This document shows, in pieces, positions 25,412 through 33,684 of a stretch of 36,423 bases of DNA (the first letter of the stretch is position 1; each line of letters begins with the position of its first letter). The notes under the pieces are model-generated. The model had not been told where the DNA came from. It searched no databases and saw only the letters and a program-made list of their open reading frames with translations. The DNA is taken from contig NZ_AXAR01000017.1 in assembly GCF_000472905.1 (NCBI RefSeq), forward strand, positions 1 through 36,423, given 5' to 3'. Both the position numbers and the translations under genes were made by a program. This stretch comes from Alicyclobacillus pomorum DSM 14955 (GTDB lineage Bacteria > Bacillota > Bacilli > Alicyclobacillales > Alicyclobacillaceae).

Positions 25412-26383
25412 GTGCAGTATCGTCGATTGGGAGCGAGTGGCCTGGAGGTATCCGTACTCGGGCTTGGCACGAACGCATTTGGAGGACGCGCGGACAAGGA
25501 GACATCCATCCGGATTGTCCATGCCGCGCTGGACGCAGGTATCAACTTCATCGACACCGCGAATATTTACACGAACACCGCCTCGGAAAGTATCATCGGT
25601 GAAGCGCTGGAAGGGCGGCGCCACGAAGTGGTGCTGGCCACAAAGGCAGGATTGCCGAAGCGTGAGGGGCCGAATTGGCGGGGATCGTCCAGAGTGCACC
25701 TGATGCGCGAATTGGAGGGGAGTCTGAAGCGACTGCGCACAGACTACGTGGATCTGTATCAAATTCACTCGTTCGATCCGCACACACCCCTCGAAGAAAC
25801 CCTGCGCACGTTGGACGACATGGTGCGGTCTGGCAAAGTGCGCTACATCGGCGCGTCGAACTACGCGGCGTGGGAGTTGATGAAGGCACTGGCTGTCAGT
25901 GACCGGCTGGGATTGAATCGGTACGTGTCCATTCAGCCGTGCTACTCGCTGGCTGACCGGACACCGGAGTTGGAACTGGTGCCGTTGTGCCTGGACCAAG
26001 GCTTGGGTATCATCCCGTACTTCCCGCTTGCAGGTGGAATTTTGACCGGGAAGTACGCAGGGGGAGAGACTCCGAGCGGATCGCGCGCAGACAAAGACCC
26101 GAATTTTGCAAAGCGGCTGGATGAGAAACGATTGACTCTTGGTGCCAACGTGGCTCGCCTGGCGGAGGAGTTAGGCTACACGGCAAGTGCGTTGTCACTC
26201 GCCTGGCTGATGCAGCGCCCAGCTGTGTCCACGATTATCGTCGGGGCTACGCGCGTTGAACAGGTACAGGAAAACTTGAAGAGCCTCGATGTCACGCTGA
26301 CGGACGAAACGGTTCAAGCGCTGGACGAGATGAGTCAGGACTTTGTGTACGGGCCTCCGTTTGCAGCGTATCGGTTGGGATAA
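25412..26383 (+). CDS. Aldo/keto reductase
   Basis: Cytosolic NAD(P)H-dependent oxidoreductase of 323 aa with the AKR TIM-barrel. It begins VQYRRLGASGLEVSVLGLG. The catalytic tetrad is visible as Asp and Tyr in FIDTANIYTNTASE, Lys in VVLATKAG and His in LYQIHSFD. The cofactor-binding end is STIIVGATRVEQVQENL. It resembles the YccK/Tas-like AKR11/12 group; the substrate is unknown. The frame opens at 25289, inside the preceding terminator. The GTG at 25412 is chosen because GGAGGA lies 9 nt ahead and the protein then has the family's usual N-terminus. Single-gene unit. Confidence 0.9.
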   Translation: MQYRRLGASGLEVSVLGLGTNAFGGRADKETSIRIVHAALDAGINFIDTANIYTNTASESIIGEALEGRRHEVVLATKAGLPKREGPNWRGSSRVHLMRELEGSLKRLRTDYVDLYQIHSFDPHTPLEETLRTLDDMVRSGKVRYIGASNYAAWELMKALAVSDRLGLNRYVSIQPCYSLADRTPELELVPLCLDQGLGIIPYFPLAGGILTGKYAGGETPSGSRADKDPNFAKRLDEKRLTLGANVARLAEELGYTASALSLAWLMQRPAVSTIIVGATRVEQVQENLKSLDVTLTDETVQALDEMSQDFVYGPPFAAYRLG

Positions 26384-26387
26384 GATG

Positions 26388-26407
26388 AGGGTGGAATCCT
26401 CCGCCCT
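26388..26407. terminator. Small hairpin between converging genes
   Basis: AGGGTGGA (26388-26395) pairs with TCCGCCCT (26400-26407) with one wobble and a 4-nt loop. It is placed exactly between the two stops, but neither side has a real T-run. Confidence 0.35.
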
Positions 26408-27637
26408 TCACACGGTCAATCCTTCGGGCTCCACCCGTTCAATGTTTCCCACCTCTGCCTGATGGAACTGCGCAAAGGCATGCAGCGCACGAAATAGCCG
26501 GTCGCAGAGCGTCTTCGTCCAACGGATACCGGGTTCAATCTGGAGTAGCTGGACGTCCAGTCGTGCGCGTGCCCGGTCCAACCGGGGATCCATGCGGCCA
26601 ATGAGTCTGTCGCCCGCCAGGATGGGCATGGCGTAGTACCCGAATTTGCGCTTGGCCGCGGGGATGTAGACCTCCCAGGTGTAGGAGAAGTCAAACAGGT
26701 CCATGATACGTTCTCGCCGCCATAAAAGGTTGTCCAGCGGCGGCAGGAACCGGATGTTGCCCACCCGAACAGGCCATGGGTCGGCGCTGGACGCCTGGTG
26801 TTCTAGCAACCGGTCGACGTCTTCGGAGCGCACGTAGTGGACGCTCTTCACGCCTTCTATGTGGATGGGGACGAGGGTACCCTGTGCTACCCGCTGTTCA
26901 ACCGCCTGCCTGCGCTCGCCTGCGGTCATGCGGTGCCAGCCGAAGCGGGGGTCCCCTGGATGGAACACGCTGTACGCTCGGATGTACTTGTCCACCAAGG
27001 CTGCTCGCGCGTCGGCGTCATCCATCTGCGATGCCTGGTCCAGCAAGTCTTGGGGTACCGCCCGTTCCCGAAGGTCGAAGAAGCGGGTGGCTCCTTCGCG
27101 CCGGACGACCTGGATGCGGCCGATATCGTGGAGAAGGTTCAGCGCATGCGACGTGGCCTTGGTCTTCGGATGCGTGTTGTCCCAGTAGCCATGGACCTTA
27201 TCCGAAGATTCAAACGCCTTGGCTGGCAGCGGACCTTCCACTTCCAGCCGCGTCAAGACCTCCTCGACCACGGAACCCAGTTTATCTAGTTCCGGCTGAA
27301 GCCGTTCGCAACGTTGGCGTCGAATTACTTCAAACATCGGATAGTCCTTCATCGGGATGACACATGCGGCGTTGGCCCAGAACTCGAATACTCGTCCCTC
27401 GCTGAGCAACTGCTCGAGCGCCGCCGGTCTATATCCGCGCATGCGGGCAGAGAGAACCAGGTGTTGGTTCCTCTCCACGGCTGCGACCGGATCCAGCTGA
27501 ACGCATTCGAGCGTCTCAATCATGTGCAGGACGTCGTCCGGTTCAGATACCTTCGCACTTCCCTCAGCGTGAAGTCTCTGTTTCTCCAACAGGAATCTCC
27601 GCACGGCCACTTTGTTCACGTTGAGTTGTGTGGGCAT
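26408..27637 (-). CDS. Winged-helix DNA glycosylase, AlkX/YcaQ type (HTH_42)
   Basis: DNA-repair glycosylase of the AlkZ/YcaQ superfamily, 409 aa, built of tandem winged helices. E. coli YcaQ (AlkX) removes bulky N7-alkylguanine and unhooks interstrand crosslinks. The catalytic motif in that group is Q-phi-D, seen here as Gln47-Leu-Asp49 in ECVQLDPV; AlkZ-type enzymes have Q-phi-Q. Other landmarks are HGYWDNTHPKTKATSHALN and RFLPPLDNLLWRRERIMDLFDF. Two adjacent ATGs (27640, 27637) follow GAGGTGG; the second has the better spacing. It stands alone. A link with the AidB-type gene 4 kb away, as a second alkylation-damage function, is only suggestive. Confidence 0.88.
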   Translation of the reverse strand: MPTQLNVNKVAVRRFLLEKQRLHAEGSAKVSEPDDVLHMIETLECVQLDPVAAVERNQHLVLSARMRGYRPAALEQLLSEGRVFEFWANAACVIPMKDYPMFEVIRRQRCERLQPELDKLGSVVEEVLTRLEVEGPLPAKAFESSDKVHGYWDNTHPKTKATSHALNLLHDIGRIQVVRREGATRFFDLRERAVPQDLLDQASQMDDADARAALVDKYIRAYSVFHPGDPRFGWHRMTAGERRQAVEQRVAQGTLVPIHIEGVKSVHYVRSEDVDRLLEHQASSADPWPVRVGNIRFLPPLDNLLWRRERIMDLFDFSYTWEVYIPAAKRKFGYYAMPILAGDRLIGRMDPRLDRARARLDVQLLQIEPGIRWTKTLCDRLFRALHAFAQFHQAEVGNIERVEPEGLTV

Positions 27638-27771
27638 CATTTCCACCTCTGCCTGTACTGTACCACGCCATGCGCCAGAGAACAAATGTTCCCCATGCAC
27701 CTGGAAAGATTGAAATGCGCCACAAAGTAAGCGAAACTTCCCTCTACACTCGGTGGCGCATGTTTACAATG

Positions 27772-28299
27772 CTATAAGGAGCGAAATTCTTGGACTGTAG
27801 AAGCGAGAATCCCCAACAGAATGACTCCGCCTCCCGTGAATCCAACAATGGCGGACGGATGGAGCCAGTTCGAAGCCAGTCCAGACAGGTAGGATCCAAG
27901 TGGAACACCAACACTTATCAGGGAAGAACGAATCCCAAATACGCGACCCTGTAACTCTGTCGGGACCATCAGCTGGACCATCGTTCGCGCCATGGGCGGA
28001 TGCACCGCAAAAGTAGCCCCCGCAAGCCCCATGCAAATCACTGTGGTCCAAGCGTGGTGGAGCCATATCATCGGTAACAGCGAAGCTCCCCATGCGATAA
28101 TCATACAAATCATCACAATCCCCTGGTGTTTGGGTGTCTTCATCAGTCCATATACGGCGGATCCGAGTATAGAACCGATGGAGTACGCGGTCCCCAACAA
28201 TCCCAATGTGACGGCGGACAACATGAGCTCGCGATGGACAAGCAGTGGAAGAGACACCTTCAGGACCGCAACAGAAAAATGTGTAAGAAGAATAACCGT
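27772..28299 (-). pseudogene. Remnant of a major-facilitator transporter (C-terminal half)
   Basis: About 170 codons encode five or six membrane helices that match the second half of MFS exporters of the EntS/MFS_3 type (SAVTLGLLGTAYSIGSILGS, then RTMVQLMVPTELQGRVFGIRSS). The frame runs back past a GTG at 28257 to an in-frame TAA at 28300-28302 while still reading as a helix (VILLTHFSVAVLKV). The first six helices are absent upstream. There is no good ribosome site. I conclude that the 5' half was deleted, probably when the thiamine promoter region came to lie next to it. Confidence 0.75.
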
Positions 28300-28337
28300 T
28301 TACATATTCCTATCAAGCAACTCTAGCGTTACGCTCT

Positions 28338-28365
28338 TTGCAACGGTTGTTTTCCGTGATATCTT
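28338..28365 (+). promoter_or_regulatory. Candidate promoter of the thiamine operon
   Basis: TTGCAA (28338-28343), 16 bp, TATCTT (28360-28365), ending 24 bp before the riboswitch, the expected place for it. Confidence 0.45.
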
Positions 28366-28388
28366 AACCTTGAACCAAATGAATTGGA

Positions 28389-28477
28389 GCCACTAGGGGA
28401 GCTACACTGCTGAGACAAGGGATTTTCCCTTGGACCCTTAGCACCTGAACTGGGTAATACCAGCGTAGGAAAGTGGC
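28389..28477 (+). promoter_or_regulatory. TPP riboswitch (THI element)
   Basis: All hallmark blocks are present in order: P1 GCCACT (28389-28394) with AGTGGC (28472-28477), AGGGGAGC, GCTGAGA, GACCCTTAGCACCTGAACT in outline, then GGGTAATACCAGCGTAGGAAAG. It senses thiamine diphosphate and should shut off the tenA operon. Confidence 0.97.
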
Positions 28478-28544
28478 GTGAAGCAATCGTGTCGGGTCCA
28501 TGCCATTTGTACAATCCGACATTCCTTGCTTCCTACCCCCAGCG

Positions 28545-28574
28545 GCCTCCGATACTAGGGAGGCTATTTTCATG
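28545..28574 (+). promoter_or_regulatory. SD-sequestering hairpin before tenA
   Basis: GCCTCC (28545-28550) pairs with GGAGGC (28559-28564), and the latter contains the AGGGAGG ribosome site of tenA (ATG 28572). The hairpin is followed by TATTTT. It can act as the riboswitch expression platform by hiding the ribosome site, perhaps with partial termination. Confidence 0.65.
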
Positions 28575-29273
28575 TCCTTTTCTGAGCAGCTCCGACGCGA
28601 GGCAGACCATGTGTTCCAAGCCATCCGGCAACATCCCTTCGTGCAGGGACTGGCCCACCAGAACTTGTCCCGCGAGACACTGATCCACTACGTGAAGCAA
28701 GACGTCCAGTACCTAAAGACGTATGCGAAAGTCTACGGGCTGGCCTTGGCTAAATCGCAAACCATCGAACAGATGAAGTTTTTCCACGAGCGGATTGGCG
28801 TCGTCCTCGACGGGGAAGCCCTGCCGCATCAGAATCTCTGCCGTGCTGCGGACGTGCAGTATGAAGACCTGAAAACCCATGCCACACATATGGCGCCGAC
28901 GGCTCACCACTATGCCCACCAAATGCTTGCCACTGCGTACGCGGGCACCCTGGGTGAGATTTTGGCTGCCCTGTTGCCGTGTCACTGGGTCTACGTGGAC
29001 GCAGCCGAATACCTGCTTCGCGAATATCGCCCCACGAAAGAACATCTGTTTTACGACTGGATTTCGTTCTATGCCAGTGATCCGATGCAAACCAGTTTGC
29101 AAGACTTCTTGCATCTCTTGGACGCGTACGCTGACAAAGCTGGGACGGACGAACTTGAGCGAATGAAAGCCGCATTCCTTGCAGGATGCCACCTCGAGTA
29201 CCGATTCTTTGACATGGCTTACACGCTAGAAGATTGGACTCTACCTGTCACACAGTCGCAATCACGCAAGTAG
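28572..29273 (+). CDS. tenA: Thiaminase II / aminopyrimidine aminohydrolase
   Basis: Hydrolyses amino-HMP derived from degraded thiamine to HMP for re-use. The 233 aa form the all-helical TenA fold. Cys137 in LAALLPCHWVYVD corresponds to the nucleophile Cys135 of B. subtilis TenA, and the Glu in AGCHLEYRFFDMAY to its Glu205. The ATG at 28572 is used because AGGGAGG lies 8 nt ahead; the longer frame would run through the riboswitch platform. It is first in the operon, under TPP control, followed after 18 bp by thiD. Confidence 0.95.
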   Translation: MSFSEQLRREADHVFQAIRQHPFVQGLAHQNLSRETLIHYVKQDVQYLKTYAKVYGLALAKSQTIEQMKFFHERIGVVLDGEALPHQNLCRAADVQYEDLKTHATHMAPTAHHYAHQMLATAYAGTLGEILAALLPCHWVYVDAAEYLLREYRPTKEHLFYDWISFYASDPMQTSLQDFLHLLDAYADKAGTDELERMKAAFLAGCHLEYRFFDMAYTLEDWTLPVTQSQSRK

Positions 29274-29291
29274 AATCAGGGGGAATACAGA

Positions 29292-30224
29292 TTGCAGCAA
29301 TTGCTAAACGGCCATATTCCGCGCGCATTGACCATCGCTGGCTCGGACAGTGGCGGCGGAGCCGGCATTCAGGCGGATCTCAAGACCATGCATCAGTTTG
29401 GCGTATACGGTATGTCCGTTATTACGGCGCTGACTGCCCAGAATACGCAGGGCGTCCAAGGCATTCACGAAGTACCTGCAGCGTTTGTGCGGCAACAACT
29501 GGAGTCGGTTTACTCAGACATCAGGGCGGATGCCGTCAAAACCGGTATGTTGTCGTCCGAGCCCATCATTCGGGAAGTCGCGTCCTTCCTGGACTCCGTC
29601 CATGCACAACAAGTTGTTGTGGATCCCGTGATGGTTGCAAAAGGGGGATCCCGCCTGCTGTCGGAAGACGCGGTGGAGGCACTCCAACGCACACTCCTGC
29701 CGCTGGCGTACATGGTGACCCCGAACCTGCCGGAAGCAGAAGTGTTGTGCGGTTATCCTCTGAAAGACTGGGAGGCGTGCCATCAGGCAGCTCGGGATAT
29801 CGCCAATTTAGGACCTCGCGTGGTCATCATCAAAGGTGGGCACGCCCCTGTGGAATGGAGTCACGAGGTACCGGGCGGCGTGGACGTCGAGGATCATCCT
29901 GTGGTTGACATCGTGTACCACAGTGGGGAATTTACGTACTTTGCCACGCCTCGGATTGAGACAAAAAACACGCACGGGACGGGTTGTACGTTCTCGGCGG
30001 CCGTGACGGCGATGCTCGCGCGGGGGGCGGCTCTGCTCGAGGCCATCTCGGCGGCCAAGGCGTTTGTGTTCCGCGCCATCGAAGGGGGGCGCAACTGGGA
30101 CGTTGGGACTGGACATGGCCCTACGGATCATAGTGCGCCAGTAGGCAGCCCCGGTGCACCTCGCCCCGGCGGGTTCTACCTATATACTGGAATCGACTGG
30201 ATGGAATTATCGAAGGTGGAATGA
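29292..30224 (+). CDS. thiD: HMP/HMP-phosphate kinase
   Basis: Ribokinase-fold enzyme that phosphorylates hydroxymethylpyrimidine twice, giving HMP-PP for thiamine synthesis. N-terminal TIAGSDSGGGAGIQADLKT and ALTAQNTQGV are the substrate site. VVVDPVMVAKGG and the anion-hole motif NTHGTGCTFSAA lie in the C-terminal half. At 310 aa it is about 40 residues longer than usual because of a Pro/Gly-rich C-terminal tail. The start is TTG 29292 with AGGGGGA 8 nt ahead. It is the second gene of the operon, overlapping the region of the thiM ribosome site. Confidence 0.95.
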   Translation: MQQLLNGHIPRALTIAGSDSGGGAGIQADLKTMHQFGVYGMSVITALTAQNTQGVQGIHEVPAAFVRQQLESVYSDIRADAVKTGMLSSEPIIREVASFLDSVHAQQVVVDPVMVAKGGSRLLSEDAVEALQRTLLPLAYMVTPNLPEAEVLCGYPLKDWEACHQAARDIANLGPRVVIIKGGHAPVEWSHEVPGGVDVEDHPVVDIVYHSGEFTYFATPRIETKNTHGTGCTFSAAVTAMLARGAALLEAISAAKAFVFRAIEGGRNWDVGTGHGPTDHSAPVGSPGAPRPGGFYLYTGIDWMELSKVE

Positions 30225-30241
30225 GAACGGAGGATGTATTC

Positions 30242-31060
30242 ATGAACGTCGGGTACTGGCTGAAAGAAGTACGGGAGCATCGACCATTAGTCCACAATAT
30301 CACGAACATCGTGGTCACGAACATTGCGGCAAACGTGCTACTGTCCGCTGGGGCATCTCCGGTGATGGCCGATGCCAAGGAGGAAGTTGCCGACATGGCA
30401 CGGATTGCAAACGCTCTGTCCCTCAACATGGGCACCATCTCGGCGGACATCGTGGACGCCATGCTTCTCGCGGGTAAATCCGCAAACACGCACGGTGTAC
30501 CGATTGTGTTCGATCCGGTCGGCATCGGAGCCACTCCTTACCGCACGGAAGTAGCCCATAGACTCACGTCCGAGTTGGATATCCAGGTGTTGCGCGGGAA
30601 CGCGGGCGAAGTGGGCGTGTTGCTGGGCTGCGGCGGGGAAGTGAGAGGCGTGGACTCCGCAGGCGCGAGCGAAGATTTACCTGCTGCCATGAAGGCATAC
30701 GCGAAGCAGCATGGTACGGTGGTGTTGGCGACAGGAGAAGTGGATCTCGTCACAGACGGAGAGTCTGTGTGGCGACTGCACAACGGTCACCCTTTGATGG
30801 CTGCCATCACGGGATCCGGGTGCATGTTGACTGCCTTGTTGGGTGGCTTCGTCGGCGTGGTACCGAAAGGCAGCCCGCTTCGCGTTTATGCAGAGGCGGC
30901 GGTGTCGGCCGTGACGTGCATGAATGTGGCAGGCGAGTTGGCGGCACGCGGATGCGACGGGCCAGGGACGTTCCAGGCGCGGCTGTTTGATGCACTGTAT
31001 CAACTGCGGGAAGATGTGGTCAATGAATGCGCGAAGATAGAGCAGGTGAAGGTGGACTGA
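30242..31060 (+). CDS. thiM: Hydroxyethylthiazole kinase
   Basis: Phosphorylates the thiazole moiety of thiamine (salvage route). The 272 aa contain PLVHNITNIVVTNIAANVLL at the N-terminus, PIVFDPVGIGATPYR, VLRGNAGEV and the nucleotide/catalytic motif AITGSGCMLTALLGG. The ATG at 30242 has GGAGG 8 nt ahead and gives the usual N-terminus. An in-frame ATG at 30221 overlapping the thiD stop is less likely. Located between thiD and thiE with almost no gaps. Confidence 0.95.
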   Translation: MNVGYWLKEVREHRPLVHNITNIVVTNIAANVLLSAGASPVMADAKEEVADMARIANALSLNMGTISADIVDAMLLAGKSANTHGVPIVFDPVGIGATPYRTEVAHRLTSELDIQVLRGNAGEVGVLLGCGGEVRGVDSAGASEDLPAAMKAYAKQHGTVVLATGEVDLVTDGESVWRLHNGHPLMAAITGSGCMLTALLGGFVGVVPKGSPLRVYAEAAVSAVTCMNVAGELAARGCDGPGTFQARLFDALYQLREDVVNECAKIEQVKVD

Positions 31061-31061
31061 C

Positions 31062-31709
31062 GTGGCTGAGAGAGACTTAGGATATCTGAAAGACAGGTTG
31101 CAATTATACGTCGTGACAGATGAACGGCCCGACACGGACAGCGTTCTGCAGGCGGTGCGTGAGGCCGTCGCTGGCGGAGCGACAGCTGTGCAATTGCGGC
31201 GCAAAAACGAAGACGGGCGCCGTCTTGTGGAGATGGGGCATGCCATTCGCCGGATCACACGGGAATTTGGCGCGCTGTATTTCGTGAATGACAGGGTGGA
31301 TATTGCCCTCGTGACGGATGCGGATGGGGTACACGTCGGACAATCGGACATTCCTTGCAAGGACGTCCGGGCCTTGATGGGCGATAAATTTGTCGGCATC
31401 TCAGCGGCGACTGTTGAAGAAGCCAAGCAGGCTGAGCGGGACGGGGCGGATTACCTTGGTGTAGGCGCCCTCTATCCCACATCATCCAAGGCGGATGCCG
31501 AAGTGTGCGGCGTGGAAGCGTTGGAGGAGATCTTGCAAGTAGTCAGCATTCCTGTAGTCGGCATTGGGGGCATCAGCCTGGAAAACGTACAGGACGTGAT
31601 TCGGGCCGGTGCGGACGGCGTTGCCGTCGTCTCTGCTGTCATGTTGGCGGCGAATCCGCGTTCAGCGAGCCAACAATTCCTGGAACAAATTCGAGCGGCA
31701 CGCGGTTAA
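31062..31709 (+). CDS. thiE: Thiamine phosphate synthase
   Basis: TIM-barrel enzyme that joins HMP-PP (from ThiD) and thiazole phosphate (from ThiM) to thiamine phosphate. The 215 aa show LYVVTDE, VQLRRKNEDGR, FVNDRVDIALVTDADGVHVGQ, GVGALYPTSSKADA and PVVGIGGIS, all conserved family blocks. It starts at GTG 31062, one base after the thiM stop, so translation is coupled. Last gene of the salvage operon, followed by a terminator. Confidence 0.96.
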   Translation: MAERDLGYLKDRLQLYVVTDERPDTDSVLQAVREAVAGGATAVQLRRKNEDGRRLVEMGHAIRRITREFGALYFVNDRVDIALVTDADGVHVGQSDIPCKDVRALMGDKFVGISAATVEEAKQAERDGADYLGVGALYPTSSKADAEVCGVEALEEILQVVSIPVVGIGGISLENVQDVIRAGADGVAVVSAVMLAANPRSASQQFLEQIRAARG

Positions 31710-31728
31710 ATCAGCGAGCGAATATCCC

Positions 31729-31762
31729 GGGGCACGTGTGGATGACACGTGCCCCACTGTTT
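31729..31762 (+). terminator. Terminator of the thiamine operon
   Basis: GGGGCACGTGT (31729-31739) pairs perfectly with ACACGTGCCCC (31745-31755) around a 5-nt loop, followed by ACTGTTTG. Confidence 0.8.
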
Positions 31763-31764
31763 GA

Positions 31765-31793
31765 TTGCGTGCTGTATACTGGACACATATACC
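31765..31793 (+). promoter_or_regulatory. Candidate promoter of the second aldo/keto reductase gene
   Basis: TTGCGT (31765-31770), 17 bp, TATACC (31788-31793), about 20 bp before the start at 31814. Confidence 0.4.
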
Positions 31794-31813
31794 AGCGGGA
31801 CGGGAGATGAAAC

Positions 31814-32716
31814 ATGGACAAGAGGCGCCTTGGTACAAGCGACTTATGGGTGTACCCCATAGGTGTGGGGTGTATGTCGTTCACATCGGAAGAGAATGCG
31901 CGGGAACTGATTCATGCTGCGTTGGAGAAAGGCGCAAACTTTTTTGATACAGCTGACTTGTACGGTCAAGGATTGAACGAAGAGTGGGTCGGGAAGGCGC
32001 TCAAACACCGCCGTCGGGATGTCATCCTTGCCACCAAAGTGGGCAATCGTTGGGAACCGGGCAAGCCAGGATGGTACTGGGGGCCCACGAAAGACTATAT
32101 TCTTCATGCCGTTCGCGACAGCTTACGCCGCCTGCAAACGGACTATATTGACCTGTATCAATTACATGGAGGCACTTTGGAAGACCCGATAGACGACATT
32201 ATCGAAGCCTTCGAGCAGCTGAAGTCGGAAGGACTGATTCGGTACTACGGGATTTCCTCCATTCGGCCGAACGTGATTCGGGAGTACGTCCGGCGCTCAA
32301 ATATCGTCAGTGTGATGAGCCAATACAGTCTGTTGGATAGGCGCCCCGAGGAGAGCGTATTGGATCTGCTTCAAGATCACAATATTAGTGTGATTGCACG
32401 TGGCCCGCTGGCGCGTGGGTGGCTGTCCACAAAGGGGAAAAGCGGCCAAGAGCGTTTTCTGGATTACACGGCCCCTGAGATTCGGACTGTGCGCCAACAG
32501 CTGGGTGAAAGGATGGGTACAGACAGAACATTGACCGAGTTGGCGTTTGCCTACATTTTCGCGCATCCGGCTGTGACCGTGGCCATCCCTGGTGCGAGTC
32601 GTTTGGAACAGTTACTCGAGAACCTGGATAGTGTGCCGACCCGCTCGCTGTCACCGGAGGAGCTCTCGTGCATTCGGTCATACCTCAAGCCGCAACAGTA
32701 CGAAGCACATCGTTGA
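31814..32716 (+). CDS. Aldo/keto reductase
   Basis: Cytosolic NAD(P)H-dependent oxidoreductase of 300 aa. Catalytic residues appear as Asp and Tyr in FFDTADLYGQG, Lys in VILATKVGN and His in LYQLHGG. AIPGASRLEQLLENL forms the cofactor end. It is a different subgroup from the reductase at 25412 (they share the fold but not the loop around the active site). Substrate unknown. GGGAGA precedes the ATG. Probably a single-gene unit with its own promoter. Confidence 0.9.
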   Translation: MDKRRLGTSDLWVYPIGVGCMSFTSEENARELIHAALEKGANFFDTADLYGQGLNEEWVGKALKHRRRDVILATKVGNRWEPGKPGWYWGPTKDYILHAVRDSLRRLQTDYIDLYQLHGGTLEDPIDDIIEAFEQLKSEGLIRYYGISSIRPNVIREYVRRSNIVSVMSQYSLLDRRPEESVLDLLQDHNISVIARGPLARGWLSTKGKSGQERFLDYTAPEIRTVRQQLGERMGTDRTLTELAFAYIFAHPAVTVAIPGASRLEQLLENLDSVPTRSLSPEELSCIRSYLKPQQYEAHR

Positions 32717-32853
32717 GTGGAATAGTCCCACCAATGGAAAGGAGAGCGATGTAGAGGGTATATCCGCCTTTGCAAAGGGCTACAGTGAAAGGTGTATACG
32801 TGCAACTTTTGCCCCCACGCGGCGTAATGACTTGGACATAAGGGGGATACACC

Positions 32854-33633
32854 ATGCGCAATATTCGGACAAGCCTCATTGTGTCAGTCGTTCTTGTTGC
32901 CGCCGCTTATGGCGGCATGCACTGGGCGTTTGATACGACTCGACCACTCTCCGATTCTCCCCAGATCAAGCGAAATTCGTTGAAAACAACAACAGACAAG
33001 CCCAACGCAGCGTCGCTGTCACATGCGGCACCGCCAGACGCCGTTCAGGTGGTTTCGAATCCCACCAGTCTTGAGGTGCTGGTGAACAAGGACTTCGCAT
33101 TGCCCGCCAACTACACGCCACCGGATTTGGTAGATCCGAACGTGCCGTTCATCTTTTCTGGAAAAAGCGAGAAACGGCTCATGCGCAAGCCTGCCGCTGA
33201 AGCGCTGGAGCAGATGTTTGCTGCGGCGAAAAGAGACGGTATTTACCTGTCAGGGGTGTCAGCCTACCGTGCGTATGCCACGCAAAAATGGTTGTTCGAC
33301 GATTACGCCAAACAGGACGGCTACCCAGCGGCCAATCGCTACAGCGCGTTACCTGGTGAAAGTGAGCACGAGACCGGTCTCGCTATTGACGTGAGTGGCA
33401 GCACCGGCCAGTATGCAGTGACGGACGCATTTGCCAATACGAAGGAAGCAACCTGGCTGGCGAAACATGCGTATAAGTTTGGATTTATCATCCGCTACCC
33501 CAAAGGTAAAGAAGCTATCACTGGGTATAAGTATGAACCTTGGCATCTCCGTTACGTGGGGCAAGAAGTGGCGGAAGTGATGACGAAAAAGGGAATGACG
33601 CTGGAAGAATACTTGGATAAAACACCGGTATAA
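32854..33633 (+). CDS. D-alanyl-D-alanine carboxypeptidase, VanY/DdcB type (M15B)
   Basis: Zinc peptidase acting on peptidoglycan stem peptides outside the membrane. The 259 aa comprise an N-terminal membrane anchor or uncleaved signal (about 6-24), a low-complexity spacer to about 90, and the M15B catalytic domain. Zn/catalytic residues are His172 and Asp179 in SEHETGLAIDVS and Glu228 and His231 in EPWHLRYVG. It may be D,D- or L,D-specific (DdcB/LdcB). AAGGGGG lies ahead of the ATG. There is no resistance-gene context (no vanS/R/H), so it is a housekeeping wall-remodelling enzyme rather than a vancomycin-resistance gene. Confidence 0.92.
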   Translation: MRNIRTSLIVSVVLVAAAYGGMHWAFDTTRPLSDSPQIKRNSLKTTTDKPNAASLSHAAPPDAVQVVSNPTSLEVLVNKDFALPANYTPPDLVDPNVPFIFSGKSEKRLMRKPAAEALEQMFAAAKRDGIYLSGVSAYRAYATQKWLFDDYAKQDGYPAANRYSALPGESEHETGLAIDVSGSTGQYAVTDAFANTKEATWLAKHAYKFGFIIRYPKGKEAITGYKYEPWHLRYVGQEVAEVMTKKGMTLEEYLDKTPV

Positions 33634-33684
33634 CCATCGGGGGCGAAAAGGCGGGGGGCACCAAAATGTTGTTCCCTGACGCGT

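Noticed and set aside
26100-26116. AATTTTGCAAAG inside the aldo/keto reductase gene as another repeat copy
   Set aside because: Single arm, in conserved coding sequence, with no inverted partner; chance similarity.
32854-33633. Vancomycin-resistance gene because of the VanY-like domain
   Set aside because: No vanH/A/X or regulator genes nearby; such carboxypeptidases are ordinary wall enzymes in spore formers.
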